Assembly (NCBI GenBank): GCA_942486035.1
Contig: CALNXK010000162.1
Coordinates: 837,501 to 901,500, forward strand
Length of the DNA: 64,000 nucleotides
Origin: Porites lobata
Lineage: Eukaryota > Cnidaria > Anthozoa > Scleractinia > Poritidae
Direction: 5' to 3'
Below are positions 63,154 through 64,000 of the stretch, piece by piece. Each line of letters opens with the position of its first letter. The stretch's first letter is position 1. The notes under the pieces were generated by a model. That model was not told the DNA's origin. It was given only the letters and a program-made list of their open reading frames with translations, and searched no databases. The position numbers were made by a program, and so were the translations under genes.

Positions 63154-64000
63154 CTGTAATACAACAATTACAACAGCAACAGAAACTTTTTCCCCATCTT
63201 TTTCCAATAAATTGAACCTGACTTCATCAAGAGCCAAGTATAGTCGAACCTCTAATAAGCGGCCAACAAAGTGTCCACTGGGAATAGGGTGACCTCAACA
63301 AACGGGCTGTGACGTCACGGCTGTCGACATCATTTTATCGGGAACGTCCTTTGACGACGGGAAAGTGCGCGGAGAGGACTAAACTCGAATTCCGGTGCCC
63401 AATTTGTCGTTCTACCATTGGTCAAGCCAGTTGTTTGATTTGCGCGCACCGTCGTCAACTGACGTTCCCGTTCTGATGCTAAATCAGCCTAATAATTCCA
63501 ATTACGCGTCCTCATTCGTTATAGAACTTGAGAAATTACTTGTAAATGACTATATACATCTGAGCTTCGTGTAGATCCTAAGCATTATATCAAACGTTAC
63601 AAACAACAAAAGTGAACTCTGAAAACTTGTTAGGCTAACAAGTTTTCAAAAACCACATCGCAATCCGTTTCTGTTCATCCGTGCCTCCCTTTGTATTTGC
63701 CGTGTTATGTGTTATTTATACCTTCTTTTAATGTTTACAGCAGTTATTTTTATGTTTCACTCAGTTTGGTGGTAGTTCTCTCTGTTGGAATTTTTAGAAA
63801 TTTCGCGACATAGTATTTTGAAAGTTCGAAGGTCTACATGTATTTGTTCACTGAAACTTTCGAACGTGTTATTCGTCTTATTGGAAACCCGATCAGTCTA
63901 AAGCACTCGTTAAACTGGAAAAATTAACGCGGAGACGGAACTCTGTGCGTAATTTATGAACAGAGTTTTGCGTCACATTGTACCAGTTGTATATCCAGGG
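63154..64000. other. SF3A1 intron to window edge, nothing else seen
   Basis: No upstream SF3A1 exon could be recognised on the minus strand, and no other gene is supported. Confidence 0.5.

Overview
The window reads as an anthozoan cnidarian genome, most likely a stony coral (inference). The support is intron-rich animal genes (an SF3A1 orthologue and an OTULIN-family deubiquitinase), a local group of class A GPCR genes of cnidarian type, AT-rich DNA, many foldback MITEs, a tRNA-derived SINE and (AAT)n microsatellites. No species can be named from the sequence alone.

Positions 1420-21213 are a complete-looking Maverick/Polinton of 19,794 bp. It has perfect 172-bp terminal inverted repeats and a perfect 6-bp target duplication (tgccta). 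It carries the full Polinton core: protein-primed family B DNA polymerase, retroviral-type integrase with a chromodomain, FtsK/HerA-type packaging ATPase, adenain-like cysteine protease, double-jelly-roll major capsid protein and single-jelly-roll penton. Accessory genes are a phage-type fibre with about eight repeats, a parvovirus-type phospholipase A2 next to a small zinc ribbon, a TFIIB/VLTF3-like zinc-ribbon protein, an HNH-NUMOD homing endonuclease, a DUF2738-like candidate ssDNA-binding protein, a DUF5754-like protein and several small unknowns. The gene set is that of a virus integrated in an animal genome (adintovirus-like). Polymerase and PLA2 are each interrupted at homopolymer runs, so this copy is either just starting to decay or carries assembly indels.

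Three features of the element are not explained by its gene list. First, a family of GC-rich hairpin repeats occurs at about a dozen places from 5.4 to 16.7 kb and enters coding sequences in one preferred reading frame, once between the catalytic His and Asp of the protease. Second, most start codons sit in a TAAA(A)ATG motif like poxvirus late promoters, with two palindromic divergent promoters, and the element encodes a VLTF3-like factor. Third, a 160-bp array of TTACACA iterons bounded by a 19-bp inverted repeat follows the capsid gene. The termini are also foldbacks: the end sequence recurs inverted 131 bp inside each TIR.

Right of the element, 21.2-44.3 kb is gene-poor and repeat-rich. 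It holds two broken GPCR genes (21.6-22.5 and 24.8-25.8 kb), one intact GPCR (34.1-35.1 kb), a TTAA-flanked 1.8-kb foldback, Harbinger-type and MULE-type MITEs and a threefold dispersed repeat. From 44.3 to 53.5 kb lies a seven-exon minus-strand OTULIN-like gene whose predicted product joins an N-terminal membrane anchor to an OTU domain with its catalytic Cys, His and Asn intact. From 58.6 to 63.2 kb lie the last five exons of SF3A1, also on the minus strand. The rest of its gene lies beyond the right edge.
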